Shown here in pieces: positions 52,001-61,491 of a stretch of 64,000 bases of DNA. Both the position numbers and the translations under genes were made by a program. Source of the stretch: Arctopsyche grandis (Eukaryota; Arthropoda; Insecta; Trichoptera; Hydropsychidae); NCBI RefSeq assembly GCF_051622035.1, contig NC_135358.1, forward strand, positions 16,340,501 through 16,404,500, read 5' to 3'. Within the stretch, counting starts at the first letter, position 1; every line of letters begins with the position of its first letter. A model generated the notes under the pieces. That model was not told where the DNA came from. It ran no database searches and saw nothing but the letters and a program-made list of their open reading frames with translations.

Positions 52001-53189
52001 TAAGAGAGCCTTATTATTTATGTAACTTTCTGTACTCTTTGCTTTTTGTGAAAATAATAAAAAAAAACAACACGAAAGTACATCTTTCTCATCAGTCATC
52101 ATACTCTACAAATTCATAAATTAGTTTAAGTGTCCGGCTTAAGAGTTAACAACGTGCCCAATGTTTACCAACCTTAGAACTTAAATATTGACAGCAAATA
52201 AAAATGTGTTTTTAAAGTATCCTATATGTATTTGCATTCGTGTTTGATATAAAAAAGTTATGTGAATAAAAGTTAATTGATACAGTTTGTGGATATCAGT
52301 TGCGTCTCTATCTACACAGATTTATTACATACATATATTTATATATTTTTAATTATTTTTACTAACCTGACTTTTACTTTCTTTATCAAAAAGTTTTTAT
52401 AATATTTTTTGTACAGATATGTATTGGTACATATAAATCTAATAAAAATTAGACTGCATCTTACAACTGATGTCGCCATATTATATCTAATCGATAAAAT
52501 ACACTAAACGATTCATCGAATATTGAATATTGTGTTCCCGCTAAACAGGGCGGCTAAACAGCCGCCCAAAGCCCCAGCTGAATCAGATAAATATTTTTTT
52601 TTAAAAGACACTTATATGATGACATCGATGAACGAATAGTAGCGTTTGACTTTCGGTGCACTTTTGGACCTGATACTCCATTTTACTTTATTATTATAAG
52701 TCATGCAAAGCATGAGAGCCCAATTTTCTATAGATACACTCAATATAATTTACCATTGCCCAACTAAAAATTATCTAAAGTAATAATAACAGAGCGAAAC
52801 TAATAAAAAGGTTGTAAAAATGACTCGAGCTTTGTATATACATACATACAAACAAAATATTATTTTGCTTCATTACCGATCGCACAGAGCTATAAAACTG
52901 GGAAACAAAAACAAAACGGTTCCTTCTTTAGATATTTATTAACGAAGGTACATTTTTTGGATTACTTATAAATAGCGGAAGAGGGGACAGATTCTCCGGA
53001 CTTGTGCTATTTGAAGGACCCTACATCAGAAAAAATCATATTATGACTATCACGATCAAATAAACCAATAAATGATTTTTGTATAGTGCTCTTTCTTTCT
53101 ACGTATACGAAGGGGGGAGGGGGCTTGTATGATTCTTCTATAAAGGCCCAAAATTCTAGCGCGAAAAGTTCATTGCTAACATAAAACAA

Positions 53190-53470
53190 TATATACTTAT
53201 ACATACTCTTTCAAAATATAACATTAAAATTTGTTCCTGCAACGCATGTATTTTTTTCATGGTTACAAAAAGAAGTCCACTAAAAACTTTGTAAAAATGA
53301 AAATACTGACGGTAATACGAGCCAGAGAGGTAGGAAAATAAACGACAGGAAACAAGAAAGTAGATATATCGATACAAGAAAATACGATTCATCCTATGTA
53401 TTGACCGGATTTACAAGTTCTATTACAGATGACTTGAAAAGACTATGATAATTTTGGCTGCTGTATTTAG
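53190..53470. repeat. Diverged direct repeat, copy 2
   Basis: Partner of 51730-52000, about 1.45 kb downstream, with many substitutions and small indels. It could be an old tandem duplication of a gene fragment or two old transposon copies. No intact ORF. Confidence 0.5.
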
Positions 53471-54382
53471 TATGAAACCAATCAAACGACACCTTGAAAA
53501 TATGCATTAAAATTACATTAGTAAGCCCATATAATTTTTCTAAATAAGATCAGTTTAATAAACAAAAGTAAACATTCAAGAAAATAGTTTCTTTTTGATC
53601 ATATGCAAAAAGTTCCTTATAGATTAAAGTTCCTTATACATTAATTTTTCCAGCAGCAATTGATATGGTTTAAATAATGTTTGGCTTATCATATGCGAAA
53701 CAGTTCCGAAAATTACCGATTGCTGATAATACAGTTGGAAGAAGAATTATATTGTTCCGTAAATTACATACATATGTAATCGCGAAAGGGTAATAGATGC
53801 TGTTCATTCGAATGGAATTCTCAATTAGATATATTTTTTCCTATTTAATGAAAAGGAAAAAAATGGGATAAAAAATCCATAGTACATATCGATTCAATGA
53901 GTACACTATTTTAAAAATTTATGATTATGTCAAGTAATTAAGGTGTTTATTTATCTTTCCCATATTTTTTTATGTACAATGTATATACTATACTAACACA
54001 TACAATTTAAAAACTTCAAAAAGTGTTTATTTAAATTGAATTCTCAACTGAAATTTGTTTTGGATGACTAATTATGATTTAACGATAATGATTGATTTTC
54101 AAACAGCGCATCTTATCATATGTCTGCGTGTGAAAGTCTTCTTGAGATATCAACACGTGTTAAAATATGAAAAGTTCGGTTGACGCTTTGTATAGTTGGA
54201 ATGCTTATTCATATCATACACTTCATTTATTAATGAAACGGATAACGAACCTATGGTATATTTTATAAATTAAGTACACATTTTTTATAACAAATTCATG
54301 CTACAAATTATAAATATTTCGATCGTGGAATAGTATGGAAGCTAATTCGACTCGATTTGCAAAAAAGGCGGGCATTGGTTTC

Positions 54383-54420
54383 TATATAAAGGCAGATCCC
54401 CCTCCCTGGATCAGCAGTAA
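54383..54420 (+). promoter_or_regulatory. TATA promoter of the microRNA-cluster transcript
   Basis: TATATAAA at 54383-54390 is followed 30 bp later by an initiator-like TCAGCA (54411-54416). Sequence downstream is unusually GC-rich for the area (AGTCTGGACCTGAAAGGGG) and ends in a splice donor GTGAGT at 54492. This is the strongest TATA/initiator arrangement on the plus strand of the window. Confidence 0.6.
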
Positions 54421-54681
54421 GAGTCTGGACCTGAAAGGGGTAGGGTCCCTTGGTGCTTCCTCTCCGGTGTAGTCTACACGAAATCGAGGCAGTGAGTACT
54501 TGTGCTGTTAGTGGAATTTTCTTTTAAAGTATATTAATATATTTTTTTTTTTCAGCTTCAATTGAATATCCATCTCATATCATTGCATTTAAGAAGTCAT
54601 AGGACAATGTACGGTATTAACAATTGTCTTTGTTATTTATAAGTCTTCACCAAATCTTCACGTGCTTGGTTCATATTAAAG

Positions 54682-54744
54682 TAAACGAGGAAGTGGCGCA
54701 TACATATTTTATTTATTGCAATATTATGCACCACTTTCTTGCTT
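54682..54744 (+). ncRNA. miRNA-like hairpin 1
   Basis: The 5' arm ACGAGGAAGTGGCGCATACA pairs with the 3' arm AATATTATGCACCACTTTCT (starts 54720) over about 22 positions with G-U pairs and one bulge. The loop is about 15 nt. The 3' arm is the conserved one across the cluster and the likely mature strand. Confidence 0.75.
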
Positions 54745-54810
54745 ATTTTTTTAATGATTATATCACAATCTTGCGGATACGGATCGTCGCGTCTCATTTC
54801 TTTTTAAATC

Positions 54811-54868
54811 AGCAGGGACGTGGTGCATATATGTTGTTTAAATTAATATTATGCACCTCTTCCTCGCA
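54811..54868 (+). ncRNA. miRNA-like hairpin 2
   Basis: The 5' arm GCAGGGACGTGGTGCATATA pairs with the 3' arm AATATTATGCACCTCTTCCT (starts 54845). The same first 12 nt as hairpin 1 are kept while the remainder varies, the pattern of a seed-conserving family. Confidence 0.75.
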
Positions 54869-54963
54869 GATTTTTAATGAAAACTCCATGGCTATTTTTT
54901 TGTGCTTTAAATTATTTCTTATTTTCAGTTGGGCAAATACTAACTTTGGACTTGCTATTGAAT

Positions 54964-55030
54964 TGGCGTGGAAGACATGTATATATATTGGTGTTATATT
55001 ATATAAATATTATGCACGTTTTCCACGGGG
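54964..55030 (+). ncRNA. miRNA-like hairpin 3
   Basis: The 5' arm GGCGTGGAAGACATGTATAT pairs with the 3' arm AATATTATGCACGTTTTCCA (starts 55006). The lower stem CGTGGAA/TTCCACG pairs well. An acceptor-like TTATTTTCAG ends at 54928. Confidence 0.75.
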
Positions 55031-55135
55031 ATTTTTTAGCAGAGGTCCAACAGATTGATTTTATTTTTTTGGTTATTTCATTTATTTTTCTTCAAACATA
55101 TATTTAATCCCTTCTTTTTTTCAGCGAGCTTTTAA

Positions 55136-55200
55136 ATTTACATAGAACATGTGCATTAATATTGCATTTGATAAAATATTATGCATGTATTCTTTGTAAA
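55136..55200 (+). ncRNA. miRNA-like hairpin 4
   Basis: The 5' arm TTTACATAGAACATGTGCAT pairs with the 3' arm AATATTATGCATGTATTCTT (starts 55175), closing with TTTACA/TGTAAA. This is the best-paired member, with a stem of about 26 bp. An acceptor-like TTTTTTTCAG ends at 55124. Confidence 0.8.
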
Positions 55201-55271
55201 TTTTTTAAGCTATATTCTCCAATCTGATTTAAAATTTTACGTTGATCTTCCGATTTCTTGTACCTTTTAGA

Positions 55272-55336
55272 TTTTCGAGAAACAGGTGCATATATATTGT
55301 GTTTGATTCAATATTATGCATCTATTTTTCGAGTAT
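55272..55336 (+). ncRNA. miRNA-like hairpin 5
   Basis: The 5' arm TTTCGAGAAACAGGTGCATA pairs with the 3' arm AATATTATGCATCTATTTTT (starts 55310). The lower stem TCGAGA/TTTTCGA pairs. An acceptor-like TACCTTTTAG ends two bases before the stem. Confidence 0.75.
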
Positions 55337-55756
55337 TTTTAAGTGTAAATTCTCCCATTTACCATTTTTTTGTTCTCATAATTTTTATTATTTTTTTCCT
55401 TTCTTTTCTGTTATTTCTTTTCTTTTCTTTTCTGTTTAATTTAGGTACGGTTGTAAATTTGGAGAGTCGTTAGCTTCGTGAAAAGTTTATTTTATCGTGT
55501 GTATTCATTTGCAATCACGGTAGATATGACTTTTCTCGATGACTAATGTAACGAGCACCCCATTTTATTCTATTCTGAGTGTTCCAGTTTATTTTCCGAA
55601 AATGATTGGAGAAGGGGTGGATGAATATTGTTTTTCTAATATTATTCGCCTTTTCTTTAAGTGTTTTCTGAAACATTCACATTTTATATTTTGTGTTCAA
55701 TTTCATTCCATGTCAATTCAGAAGATCTCGTCCACGTAAAATTTGCATTGAAGACT

Positions 55757-55818
55757 AGGTGGAATGTCTAGTCTTAATATTGTACTTCAACAAATATTAT
55801 GACTGGTCAATCCATCCA
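55757..55818 (+). ncRNA. miRNA-like hairpin 6
   Basis: The 5' arm AGGTGGAATGTCTAGTCTTA pairs with the 3' arm AATATTATGACTGGTCAATC (starts 55793). It keeps AATATTATG but has A instead of C at the next position and a different body. It lies 0.42 kb after hairpin 5, a larger gap than within the first five. Confidence 0.7.
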
Positions 55819-55913
55819 AGTTTACGATGCTACCGCCGACACCGCAAGCGTCAATCTTATCCACGTTCTTTGTAATATGTATTTCATTGCTATTTCAGGC
55901 CGACTGTTACATT

Positions 55914-55993
55914 GGAGTACTGGCGGAGGTGGTTTTAATAAATTACATATTTGTTTACTTGTATTTATTAGATCACTTCTGTCAGTACTACTG
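55914..55993 (+). ncRNA. miRNA-like hairpin 7 (different sequence)
   Basis: The long stem GGAGTACTGGCGGAGGTGGT / ATCACTTCTGTCAGTACTAC has about 28 paired positions with several G-U pairs, extending through TTTTAATAAAT / ATTTATTAGA. It does not share the AATATTATG start, so it is either an unrelated neighbour or a strongly diverged member. The mature arm is unclear. Confidence 0.65.
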
Positions 55994-56100
55994 TGATACA
56001 CATTCAACATAATTGGACCATTGCGCAATTCTATATATGTATGTACTTTTAACATTTCAGAAGAGGCGCTCAACAATTCCACCAATATCCGAAAGCTCTG

Positions 56101-56178
56101 AGTGCTTTAAATCGGGGCTTTGTGATAATATTGTGTTTATAAGTCAATATTGCACATAGTCTGGATTAAAAGCATTTT
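56101..56178 (+). ncRNA. miRNA-like hairpin 8 with a miR-92-type seed
   Basis: The stem runs from GTGCTTTAAATCGGGGCTTT (5') to AATATTGCACATAGTCTGGA and TTAAAAGCAT (3', starts 56146), about 30 paired positions. If the mature strand begins UAUUGCAC, its seed AUUGCAC is that of the miR-25/92/310 group. An acceptor-like AACATTTCAG ends at 56060. Confidence 0.7.
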
Positions 56179-56479
56179 TGAATTAACACCATTGTAATTG
56201 ACGATTTTGTGAATTTATTGTCATTGTGTTGTAATGCATTTTGAATTTCAAGCCGGGGGGTAGCACATGTGTAGGACAGCCAATAGCGATCGAGTTTTAC
56301 CGAAGAGGGCGGAGTCTCCTTTTTGATTGGCCAACGGCAGTGTGGGGGCAGAGCTTCATTGCGCAAATTTTGGCAGACGAAGAATACCAAATTATAACCC
56401 TCGAAAATGATTATTACTTGCAATATGTATTGTCAATTATTTCATATTCCTATGTATTACAAATGTTTGAAATAAATAC

Positions 56480-57183
56480 AATTTTTTTAAAACTTTTTTA
56501 TATTACTTTATTGCATCAACATTCCATACACACCTACCCACACATCAAATAACTATCTGCATTGATGCTTTGATTTCTACACAAGGTGACGTACGGCGAA
56601 ACCTCTAGAAAGTTCTACACACATGTAGTTGTATTTACTTCAAATATTAACTACATTGATGCTTTAATTGCGCACAGTTAATTTTTGCATATTGTTTGCT
56701 GTGGAATCGTGACTAAATGAACTTGCGAGTCTTAAATAAGCAGCTTGTTAAAACAAAATCAAGCGACTCCTATTCAGTTATCGCATTTTTATCACTTCGT
56801 TGATGTATGTGAATTTATAATGAACGCATGGCTCATGTTTGCGACATGAGTGATTAATTAATACCGAATGTTTGCAGATCTGAGACGCATACATATTTTT
56901 TTTGATTACTGAAATTAGAGAGGAGACTTACAAATGTTACACCCTCAGATCCTAAATAGTTATACGAGAATGCACTCGAATTGATCCTGACAATTTTAAG
57001 TTTAAAATAAGGAGGTTTGTAAAAATGTGTGGGTTATTAAAGCATGTTGAGCTAGCAAGTTTGTTATGGAAGGTGCAAACGAATTTAAAACTCATGATAA
57101 ATTAACTTTGATCAGGTTTTGTTCTGATGTATAAACAATGGTTGATCAATTTTGTGTAAAAAGGCTGCCCTGTCTAATACTTA
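56480..57183. other. Spacer between miRNA cluster and membrane-protein gene
   Basis: AT-rich, no gene seen. It would be intronic for the membrane-protein gene if its tail exon lies further down. Confidence 0.4.
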
Positions 57184-57184
57184 C

Positions 57185-57195
57185 GTTTTATATAT
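57185..57195 (-). other. Candidate 11-nt microexon of the membrane-protein gene
   Basis: On the minus strand AATATGACAG|ATATATAAAAC|GTAAGT has both sites close to consensus. Read in phase after the helix it gives I-Y-K plus two bases, placing a basic residue right at the membrane exit. It lacks a partner exon in matching phase. Confidence 0.3.
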
Positions 57196-57283
57196 CTGTC
57201 ATATTGGTAAAATATTTAAAAAAAACTATTGCATTAAATTGATTGCAATAGGTAAGTATGAAAATCAGATGATAAAAACTCAC

Positions 57284-60200
57284 CAGTACGCCGACAAGCA
57301 GTAAAAGAGCTACGACGCCGATGACGCTGATCGTAATTGCAGCTATAGCTCCCGATCCATCCATAGATTCATCGAATTTGTCACTGTTCATATATGATGG
57401 AGTTGTTTCACCTGCAAAGCCTTCTACAGAGTCTGGAGCTAATTCTGAAAGATTTGGTTTGATGACTTCAATATTTGATCCGGATGTGGAAGTTGATGTG
57501 GGTATTCGGCTCTGATTGGGTTTCAATACAGAGCCATCGGCTATGCTATAATTAATGAAATCATTATTGCCGTTGTCGTGATCTGCTGTAGATTCAGTTT
57601 TGTTTAAGATGCTCGTTGGTATTTCATTGCTGTCTAATTGTTTTATATCAACTGTCACATCGGGTGAATCTATCCATTCTTCTAAATTGTCATTTTGGTC
57701 GGGGGTGCTAAACTTATCCTCATCATCTGAATTAGTTTTTTTGATCTCTTGTGAATCGAAGTTTTCTTCAGATCCGATTTGGGTGGTAGTAGAAATATGC
57801 GATTTTGTTGTAGCAGCTGTAACTTTAGTTGGAGCAATTGTTTGGACGGTGGTTTGTTCCGATGTGATGTCCGACGTGTGTTCAAATGTTAATTGTTCAG
57901 TTTCTAACTGTCGCAATGTAGTTGAAGATGGAGAAGTGATTTCGACTTTTATATTTGGATTGTAGTAAACTGTTGATGCCGTTTGTATATCTGATATGTT
58001 TTTCATGTCTGTAGTGAACATATAAACTGAGTTTGAATCTTCTGTAGTTGATAAATCAGGAAAATCCAAATCCACATCATCTAAGTTTTTACTTTCAATT
58101 TCATAAGTTGAAGATTCGGTAGTAAGTGTAGTTTCACTGGCAAAGTTAGTTGTATCGGAAATCGGTGTTGTAGTTGTAGATATTTTATAATTCTCAGCAT
58201 CTATATCCAATAAACCAGTGGTTGGTAAATTAACAGTCATACTGGCATCTGTTGTAGTAATTGCTTTGTAAACGCTCTCAATTTCTGCTTCTACATGACT
58301 ATTAACCGTTGATACATCATCTAAGAACTCAGTAGTCACTTCAGTAGTTGTTTTAGTTTCATAGTAATTTTTATTATCAGTTTCAATTTCTGAAGTTGTT
58401 GATTTTATGAGAGATTTTTCATTGAAATAAGTAGTCTCAAAGTCATTATCTGAGATAGTTGTTGTGTTTTCATCTATTTTACTTGATATAGTGCTAAATT
58501 CAAGTTTATTTGATTTGACAGTGGTTATAATTGGAATGTTATTTTTTATATTATTTACAGACACAGTTGTGGATATAATATCATCACTTTCTTCTTCTGT
58601 AGGATTATTAAAATCTTCCGAAGTGAAATCTGGTGTAGAAAAATCAGATCCTTGTGATTCATATATTGGTGTTGTTACTGTACTAGGAAATTTAGTAATG
58701 GATTCAAAGTATTCGTTGTCTTCAAACGTTTCAGGGACTTTATTTTGTTTTATCTGATTCAATTCTGGATTTTTGGAATTTGGTAATGTGACTGCAGCAT
58801 AGTCAAATTTACTTGCACTTGTAAGTTCTTCATGAGTATGTTTATTTTCAACAGAAACTTTGGTTGGTGCTACATCACTTGTTCTGTTGATTATGCTTTT
58901 AGATGTGAAATTTGCCAATGCATTATACATTTGTTGCGGTTCTTGGGCACTTGTTTTGCTATTTACAGTATCTGAAATGCAAAAAAATAATATGTTAATG
59001 TAACATTAATTTATTTAAGAAATTAAATAATCATTAAGATTTTCAAGAAAATTTATAGTACATTGACAAGCAAATTGCTTTACTAAAATTTTAAAATAAA
59101 GTTGATTTAGTTGTCTTTGATTCTATGCACATACATACATATTTATGTTTGTAATTCTATAGTTTGTGGATTCAAAAGCGAGAGGAGTTCACTTACCTGT
59201 GATTTTATCTAGTTTTTGTAGGTCATCTTCAGCTTTTATAGTAACGTCCTCTCGTGGAATTGTTGTATCTTGTGACATGTTTTGTCTTTTGCTTCCGGGA
59301 GGATTTTTCATTGAAATCAATGCCCAAGCAGTGGCAGTAGGAGGAATACTAAATTGGAATTCTGTATCATCTTTTTCTACATTTGTTGAATTGGTTGTAT
59401 TTCCCTCATAATACTTAAGCGAACCACGTTTACGTAGGAATGGAATTGAATTTTCTGCATTCGATCGTGTATGATCGGCCATGCGGGTTGGACTAATATC
59501 TGCTTGATATACGGGATCTAATTTTGAAGATGTGGTTGTAAATGTATCATTTAAATTCGAGGTTCTTCTTCTTGGGAAAGGAAATAGTTTAACGAGTTGA
59601 GGCGACTTCGTTGTTGGAAATTTTTCTGTTGTAATTGACGTACTATTGGCTTCTATTTTATTTTTCAATGAAATTCTGATTCTTGGACGTGGAGTGGAAT
59701 GAATTCTCATGCGTATCGCTAATAATTCTTTTCGAGTTTCATTGGTTTTATAATGTTCAATACGTTTTGTTGTGTTTGGTTCCTTTTTCTGAATTTTATC
59801 TGAGCTTATAACTTCATTTATAATTGAAGATGATGTGGTAATATCACTTTTGTCTTCTTCAGGAATTATTTTGATTGTCGAGGAACTTTGGTCATATGTT
59901 TCTGTAGATAACATAGATGTTTCATAAAATATTTTAGTACCATTCGCATCCATATAATCGCTATGCTTAGACATTGGATTTTCTGAATCTGTTAAAATGA
60001 TTTCTTTGGTATTTTTATATATAATTTTGGTGTTATTGTCATTCACTGCTTCAGAAATAAGTTTGTCGAAATTTATGGAATCAGAGTCACTGGTAAGTAA
60101 TTTTTCTGTTGAGACTTTTTCATTTTCATCATTAGTATATTCAATGTCAGCTAAATTTTCTTTAATACTATCAGATACTTCTTTGAACCTTTGATCAAAT

Positions 60201-61439
60201 AGATCAGTTTGAGGTGTAGTCAGAGCTCCATTATCCACTTGATTGTATCTGTTAGGATATGGTGCAGATCCTACACTTACAAAATAATCAGATACATTAT
60301 CTGGTACAATAAAATGTTCAACTTCTGGTGATATTGATTGAGAATATACATTGTTTATATCATGAAACTCTGAAGAGGTGTATTTGTCAATATTAAATGT
60401 TAAATCCAAAGATTTGCCACTTTCGTTTCTATTAACTAATTTATTACTTTCTGTTACATTTATATGAGGCATTTCAGTAGTATTAGGTATAACATTAGGT
60501 CTAGAAGAAGTATTTGTTTCATTTTTTCTAAAATGAGATTTGTAATCAGGCAAATACAAGTTTTTTGTTTTGGATGGCAATTTGTTTGGCTCCTGTTTTT
60601 CGGACACTTCATTTTTGCTATTTGTTGCATTTCTTTTCAAATATGGATTTTTAGGTTTAAATGGAGGCCTAGTTGCAAAGTACTTGACAGATCCTCTAAA
60701 ATTAATTTTGTTTCCATAACTGATTGTTGTTTCAGTACTATTTCCAGTTGAATTAGAGGTGATCTGGGGATTCTGGTTCACTGTCATGTTTCTTCTTTGG
60801 TACAGCCATGATTTATTTCTAGGATGGAACAATGTGTTATTTCTATCTTTGGACGACAAGGTGGTGGATTCTATAGATGAGTTGTCGGTCACATTGTTAT
60901 TAGATTGAGAACTACAGCATTCAAAGTACACAAGAGCCAAGAGAAGACATAGTCCTAAAACATACAATATGCAATATATATGTGTTTTCTTTTAAAAATA
61001 TAATACTAAAGGAGCATATGTATATATTTAGTCAGTAATTTTGCTTGATTTGGGCATTCAATTGATTGTCGATATGTTAAATTATCAATCAACGACTGCT
61101 GTATATTATAAACAAAGAGTTTCCTGGCCGTTCATTAATATTTATTCAGTAGTGCCCCTCTCTGCTCTTAAAAGCAAAGAAAAATGTTTCAAAAAAATAA
61201 TAGAAAAACAGTAAAATCAATCCAAGACATTTGTGATACGACAAAAATCTGTATTTTATTCATTTAAAGAAATTCACATAACCACTTCATAAATATTATT
61301 GAATTTTAGGTGTGCAACTATAACAGTACACTTTTACTACTGGATTTTTGCACCAGTTACTGACCATTTAATTTTTTGCAATTATTAAATAAGGTTTTAT
61401 TAATGCAATACCTATATTAATTCTCACGGGTGACTCCAT
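57284..61439 (-). CDS. Mucin-like single-pass membrane protein, 3' end unresolved
   Basis: Three coding exons: 61439-61412, 60954-59197, 58971-57284. They are in phase and encode 1158 aa, ending at an in-frame donor (CTG|GTGAGT at 57284). A signal peptide is made across the first junction: MESPVRINI + GLCLLLALVYFECCSS. The extracellular part is Ser/Thr/Asn-rich with many N-glycosylation sites (NVTDNSS, NSTGNSTE, NMTV) and long Thr-rich stretches suited to O-glycosylation. There is little Cys and no folded domain that I recognise. One membrane helix (about 1135-1158) reads AIAAITISVIGVVALLLLVGVL. The cytoplasmic tail must come from further exons; an 11-nt candidate (57195-57185) would add Ile-Tyr-Lys. 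Features are those of a cell-surface sialomucin. The function is unknown. The two large exons are open over 1.7 kb each. Confidence 0.8.
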
Positions 61440-61491
61440 GCTTACTTCATCTCTGCAATCTCGTTTTTTTTTCACCAGTAAGTAGTCCTGA
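61412..61491 (-). other. First coding exon with 5' UTR of the membrane-protein gene
   Basis: The acceptor AATGTTTCAG|GACTAC places the exon start near 61491, with translation from 61439. An upstream in-frame stop (ATGAAGTAA) lies in the leader, so the ATG at 61439 is favoured. Confidence 0.5.

Larger units (their letters stand above)
47210..54380. other. Gene-poor region upstream of the PTP gene
   Basis: It contains a mariner-like element with a nested hAT element (48758-49778), a possible orphan exon (50293-50490) and two diverged direct repeats (about 51730-52000 and 53190-53470). Missing 5' exons of the PTP gene may lie here but I could not identify them. Confidence 0.45.
54411..56480 (+). 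ncRNA. Spliced primary microRNA transcript with eight stem-loops
   Basis: Predicted exon 1 is about 54411-54491, with donor CA|GTGAGT. A 64-nt intron follows, ending TTTTTTTTTTTCAG at 54555. The downstream part holds eight hairpins between 54682 and 56176, spaced mostly 130-190 nt. A poly(A) signal AATAAA lies at about 56472. Six hairpins share the 3'-arm start AATATTATG. Open frames over it (e.g. 54624-55058) have no start context or domain and run through the stems. It lies 0.7 kb beyond the last assigned exon of the membrane-protein gene, on the opposite strand. Further acceptor-like tracts occur just before hairpins 3, 4, 5, 7 and 8, so processing may involve more introns. No protein-coding host is seen. 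Confidence 0.65.

Noticed and set aside
54624-55058. 144-residue ORF on the plus strand
   Set aside because: It runs through hairpins 1-3 of the miRNA cluster, has no domain, and its length is explained by T-rich sequence lacking stops.
55548-55630. Possible ninth hairpin (CACCCC...GGGGTG) in the gap between hairpins 5 and 6
   Set aside because: Only the six outer bases pair cleanly and the inner arms do not. It may be a decayed member but is not supportable.
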